Shown: one piece after another, positions 60,354 through 64,000 of the stretch | Layout of the letters: each line of letters opens with the position of its first letter | How positions within the stretch are numbered: the stretch's first letter is position 1 | NCBI GenBank assembly: GCA_030538185.1 | Contig: JAUNUK010000004.1 | Span: 62,001-126,000, forward strand | DNA: 64,000 nt | Direction of reading: 5' to 3' | Source: Actinomycetaceae bacterium | Lineage (GTDB): Bacteria > Actinomycetota > Actinomycetes > Actinomycetales > Actinomycetaceae | Notes under the pieces: generated by a model | What the model was told of the DNA's origin: nothing | Database searches by the model: none | What the model saw: only the letters and a program-made list of their open reading frames with translations | Program-made: the position numbers and the translations under genes

Positions 60354-61598
60354 TCAGTTTTCCTCTCCTTCTGCGTCTATTTGTGCGCCCACCTGTACGG
60401 TTTGTGTTTGTATATCCTGTGCGGGGTCAAGTTCCTTGACCAAAGGCAGGTTCAAGGCCAGGACAGCACCCGTAGCGCCTTGGTTTTCAGGCTCGACGAC
60501 TTCGGCTGTGCCCCCGTGATTGAGTGCCACGTGTTTCACGATTGCCAGGCCAAGTCCCGTACCTCCAGCGATCCGTGTTCGAGCCTGGTCCATACGATAA
60601 AAGCGTTCAAAAACACGCCTAGCCTGGTCTGCAGGGATTCCTGGCCCCTCATCTTTCACAAAGATACGAACCATCCCACCTTCGATTTTTGTCCACACCT
60701 GAACGGTCGCATTATCTGGACCGTACTTAATGGCGTTGTCTATCAGGTTGCGGATGGCCATACTCAACTGCGCAGCGTAGGCGCGCACCCACACGGGCGG
60801 TTCCTCTGCGGATTCATCGAAGACGAGGGTCACGGAATGTTGACGTGCCAGCTCTGAGACATCCGCTATGGCGCCCGCCACGACATCCAAGACGTTTAGC
60901 ACCTCTACAGGGTCTTTGACCTCTGTGGATTCCAGGCGAGATAGGGAAATAATATCGTGGACCAAGGCAGTCAAACGCTCAGACTCTTTCACCATCGTTT
61001 CGCAGAAACGCGCCACGATTTCCGGGTTGTCCACATTCTCTAAAATCGTTTCCGCCAGCAAGTTTATTGCCCCGACCGGGGTCTTGAGCTCGTGTGACAC
61101 ATTGGCGACGAAATCTCTGCGGATGGCCTCAACCCTGCGGGCTTCGGTCATGTCGGTCGCCAAAATGAGCACGTGACCTGGATGAACAGGGGCAGCCCGT
61201 ACTGATAGGTGGATGGCGGCTTGGCCCAACACTTTTCCAGCCGGAATCACGATCTCGGCAACATGCGCCTCGCCCTCGGCCCTGACTTTTCGCAAGGCCT
61301 CGATTAGCGTGGGATCGCTGATCTCATCACCCTTGACCATGTCGTAAAGGTTCGCTAAGGCGTGTGCCCGCACAACTTTATCCTGGCGGCCGATGACAAT
61401 AGGGATGCCTGGCAGGGCGGACAAGATTGCCAATACATCGGGGTCCAGCGGTGGCGTGAAGTCCTCATCTAAGGAAGGCAAGAGGTCCATTTTCGCAGGC
61501 GCGTGCATGTCGCGTTCGGAACTCAGGAAAGCTGCCGTGGCCACGGCACCGACCAGTAACCCAACGGCAACCAACAGCAGTGCCAGCAAAGGACTCAC
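60354..61598 (-). CDS. senX3: SenX3-type sensor histidine kinase
   Basis: 414 residues. One or two N-terminal membrane segments (about 4-25), a PAS-like domain (about 50-150), then the kinase core with phospho-His H169 in NVSHELKTPVGAINLLAETI, N-box NLIDNAIKYGPDN, GPGIPADQARRVFERFYRMD and GTGLGLAIVKH. The H-box is nearly identical in style to mycobacterial SenX3. Senses phosphate through PstSCAB activity, converging with pstB. Confidence 0.93.
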   Translation of the reverse strand: MSPLLALLLVAVGLLVGAVATAAFLSSERDMHAPAKMDLLPSLDEDFTPPLDPDVLAILSALPGIPIVIGRQDKVVRAHALANLYDMVKGDEISDPTLIEALRKVRAEGEAHVAEIVIPAGKVLGQAAIHLSVRAAPVHPGHVLILATDMTEARRVEAIRRDFVANVSHELKTPVGAINLLAETILENVDNPEIVARFCETMVKESERLTALVHDIISLSRLESTEVKDPVEVLNVLDVVAGAIADVSELARQHSVTLVFDESAEEPPVWVRAYAAQLSMAIRNLIDNAIKYGPDNATVQVWTKIEGGMVRIFVKDEGPGIPADQARRVFERFYRMDQARTRIAGGTGLGLAIVKHVALNHGGTAEVVEPENQGATGAVLALNLPLVKELDPAQDIQTQTVQVGAQIDAEGEEN

Positions 61599-61750
61599 CC
61601 AAACATTCTACGTCGCCAGAGTAAACGCGAGGTAAATGTCCGCATCCTCGATTTAGGCCAAAAATAGGCTTTTGCCGAGGGCGTTAAGGTGCTAATCTGT
61701 AAATTGTCAGGTTTCTTTCAGGAACTTCTCGGCGTTTCGGAAGGTTAGTC

Positions 61751-64000
61751 ATGAAAAACCGCCCCGCGAATCGACTCACCCAGGGCAAGTGGTCCAAGGG
61801 CTCCAAGAGGACCAAGGCCTTCACAGCTATTGTGGCGTCCCTTGGTCTGCTGTTCTCCGCCCTTGTCGTGCTGCCAGCGCAGGCACTTAGCGATATACGC
61901 GCCTCGGTATCCCAGGTCGCAGGCATCTCCTTGCGCGCGGGGGTGACCAGCTTCGAGGCCGGCCGCTACACCCTGAGCGCCTCGGGTGCCCGCGGTGCTC
62001 TCTTCACCCTGAAGCAAACACAGCGTCCGACCACCACACAAGCTAACGCTTACTATGACTACGCCTGGCATGGCACCGCTGTTAGCGGCCTGTCCACAAA
62101 AGCTGCTGAGGTCAACGCCTTGACCCAGGCGGCGGCAACATCGACCGAGGGCGACGCACAGCTGTTGAATGCGGCGACGCAATTGGCCATTTGGCACTAC
62201 CGCGAGGGCCTAGATGTGTCTTCGGTCAGGGCTTCTGGGGTTACCACTGCTGCACGAGCTTCTCAGGTGGTGGCCAAGGCACAGTCCCTCATCGCACAGG
62301 TTGACGCCCAGGCTGCTGCTGGCACCCTGCCCACTGTGACCGCGATTTCGGCAATTCCTGGCGAGATGACCGGCGATGGCCACGGTGGTTGGAAAGCCAG
62401 TGTCCGGGTATCAGGAATCTCTACCAAGGGTGTTATAGATTCCGATCTCCCTGCAGGTGTCACCCTTCTTGATGACCAGGGCAGGTCCCTTACAAAAGGT
62501 TCACAGATAACGATCCCCAGCACCGTCAGCATTTCGATCTCCAAAGATGCCGCCCCGGGCACGGCTCAGGTCATGATTAAGGGCAGCAACCCTAAGGCGT
62601 GGTCTGTGCCGTGGCTTTCACTTTATGACATCACTAACGCTGTCTCCTGGGCAAGCGACCTCGTTGTGCCTGTCGATTTAGGGTACTCGACCTTCATGTA
62701 CCACTGGTTTGGCCCTTCCATTCCGACCATTCCTCCGACTACGCCGCCTACAACTCCTCCCACGACCCCACCCACGACCCCACCAACAACTGAACCCACC
62801 ACGCCCGAGCCGACGACTCCCACGCCGCCCTCGCCGCCTACAACCCAGCCCACAACACCTCCCACAACGCCCACCCCTGACCCGGAGGATCCACAGGACC
62901 CCAGCAATCCCCCTGTTCCTGGGAAAAATGTCACCCTGACCTTGGTGAACACTCCGATGCGCCCGGCAAATCAGGGCGCCCAGGCCTCTGGCACCCAGAT
63001 ATTGACATACTCCTGTGAGGCCGGCAATGCGAAGGTCTCCAACTCTGTTGAGATTGCAGCAAACGCTTTTGCGACGGTGGACGTCCCTAAGAACGGCACC
63101 TGCAGCGTCAGCACCAAGGCGAAGGATTCCTCCATCCAAGACCTGCGTTGGAGGATTGGAACGACAGAGACGAATGACGACATTGCGACCTTTGTGACAG
63201 CCGCGGACACCAGGCTTGAGGTCCGCCCTGCACTAATACCAAGTGACGCACAACTGGTCATCCGTAAATCCAATGTCGGCGCCAATTCTTCCGACAAATA
63301 CGGCAACGTCTCCTTGACCTTTGAATGTAAGTCCTGGTTCTACACTTGGAAGGGTTCGGCCTCGCTAAACCCCCGATTTGACGGCGAATACGCCTTCTTC
63401 TCACAGGTCCCGCAAAACGCCCAATGCACCATCACCGAGGATTCAAGCACAGCCCTGCACAACGGCACCTTGCCCTCGGTCACCTTCGGTGGAGCCGCCA
63501 AAAAGACCGGAGCCCTATCCGGGTCTTTTGCGACCTCGTCAAGCCGGACAATAGTTCAGGTCACAAATGCTTATGGCGCGGTCACCCCAATATTTTCCGA
63601 GGGCGGTGTGGTTCCGACGACACCTCCCACGACTCCGCCGACAACGCCACCAACCACGCCCCCGACGACGCCTCCTACGACGCCGCCCACTGGGGATCCA
63701 ACTCCCGACCCAACAACTCCTCCAACAGGTGAGAAATCCTTACTGACCTTCGTTAACTCGCCCATGCGTGCCGCCAACCAAGGCGCCACGAGCTCGGGGA
63801 CACAGGACATCATCTACTCCTGTGAGCTAAATACCGAGAAAGTCACAGGCACTGTCAGGGTTGCGCCCAATGCCTCCACCTCCGTTGAGGTTCCCACGCG
63901 CTCCATTTGCACGGTGACCACCCAGCCCCTAGATGGTTCAAAACAGGACGTCAACTGGAGAATGGGGACCACCCAGATACAAAATGAGCACGCAGTATTC
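61751..64000 (+). CDS. large TQXA-like, Pro/Thr-rich cell-surface protein (C-terminus beyond window)
   Basis: The frame is open from the ATG at 61751 (GGAAGG upstream) to the window edge: 750 codons. Signal peptide at about 23-46 (ends LPAQALS). Residues 47-160 look like a thioester (TQXA) domain with T143-Q144-L145-A146 in TQLAIWHY, but no Cys occurs in the first 400 residues, so the usual Cys-Gln bond cannot form. TTPPTTPP linkers (about 320-393 and 620-662) separate repeated DUF5979-like modules with paired Cys (YSCEAG..CSV; FECKSW..CTI; YSCELN..CTV). Likely an adhesin; a sortase signal would lie outside. Confidence 0.85.
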   Translation, partial: MKNRPANRLTQGKWSKGSKRTKAFTAIVASLGLLFSALVVLPAQALSDIRASVSQVAGISLRAGVTSFEAGRYTLSASGARGALFTLKQTQRPTTTQANAYYDYAWHGTAVSGLSTKAAEVNALTQAAATSTEGDAQLLNAATQLAIWHYREGLDVSSVRASGVTTAARASQVVAKAQSLIAQVDAQAAAGTLPTVTAISAIPGEMTGDGHGGWKASVRVSGISTKGVIDSDLPAGVTLLDDQGRSLTKGSQITIPSTVSISISKDAAPGTAQVMIKGSNPKAWSVPWLSLYDITNAVSWASDLVVPVDLGYSTFMYHWFGPSIPTIPPTTPPTTPPTTPPTTPPTTEPTTPEPTTPTPPSPPTTQPTTPPTTPTPDPEDPQDPSNPPVPGKNVTLTLVNTPMRPANQGAQASGTQILTYSCEAGNAKVSNSVEIAANAFATVDVPKNGTCSVSTKAKDSSIQDLRWRIGTTETNDDIATFVTAADTRLEVRPALIPSDAQLVIRKSNVGANSSDKYGNVSLTFECKSWFYTWKGSASLNPRFDGEYAFFSQVPQNAQCTITEDSSTALHNGTLPSVTFGGAAKKTGALSGSFATSSSRTIVQVTNAYGAVTPIFSEGGVVPTTPPTTPPTTPPTTPPTTPPTTPPTGDPTPDPTTPPTGEKSLLTFVNSPMRAANQGATSSGTQDIIYSCELNTEKVTGTVRVAPNASTSVEVPTRSICTVTTQPLDGSKQDVNWRMGTTQIQNEHAVF

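Noticed and set aside
62730-63725. TTPP-coding repeats considered as a CRISPR or minisatellite locus
   Set aside because: They stay in frame within a signal-peptide-bearing protein, have no unique spacers and encode typical surface-protein linkers.

Overview
This window comes from a flagellated actinobacterium of moderate GC content, most likely Mobiluncus or a close Actinomycetaceae relative. Lsr2, CarD, a SenX3/RegX3-type two-component pair, TAP-like lipoprotein hydrolase and a TQXA-type surface protein argue for Actinobacteria. A complete flagellar/chemotaxis locus narrows this to one of the few motile lineages. The genus is inference, not a sequence match.

Positions 1-28626 form one long minus-strand flagellar and chemotaxis cluster. 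In transcription order it reads flgB flgC fliE fliF fliG fliH fliI fliJ, an NlpC/P60 hydrolase, fliK flgD flgE flbD motA motB fliL fliM fliN fliO fliP fliQ fliR flhB flhA, an flhF-like gene, csrA, cheA cheW cheB cheR cheY and the start of a possible cheX. Most genes overlap or nearly touch. Hairpins lie between flgE and flbD, ahead of csrA, and between cheW and cheB. An AT-rich 1 kb gap (28627-29639) precedes it. Then come fliT-like/fliS, fliD and a FliA-type sigma factor with a very long C-terminal tail, all on the minus strand. The divergent plus-strand block flgN, flgK, flgL, fliW has an excellent sigma-28 promoter before flgK. Flagellin, flgF/flgG, flgM and chemoreceptors are not in the window.

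Positions 37.9-55 kb are housekeeping: purD; holB and tmk; a secreted TAP-like hydrolase; tRNA-Thr(CGT) with an IS481-type element inserted at its 3' end; lsr2 and gpmA; and the actinobacterial carD-ispD-ispF-cysS-rlmB neighbourhood, interrupted by azoR, an MFS transporter and a CPBP protease. Positions 55-61.6 kb hold the phosphate system: a PHO box, pstS-pstC-pstA-pstB, and convergent senX3-regX3. The window ends inside a large Pro/Thr-rich surface protein.

The least ordinary content is repetitive. (i) The 9-mer CCGAGGGCG occurs about 25 times, often as TTTCCGAGGGCGG and sometimes as inverted pairs in gaps, much like a DNA-uptake or similar genomic signal. (ii) A REP-like palindromic family lies after fliW and as 142-bp tandem units next to the IS; its hairpin arms differ by a compensated base pair. 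(iii) A GGTGAC..GTCACC palindromic element occurs in intergenic DNA and twice, in the same frame, inside ispD, resembling protein-invading palindromes. Low-complexity insertions also occur in purD, holB and rlmB.
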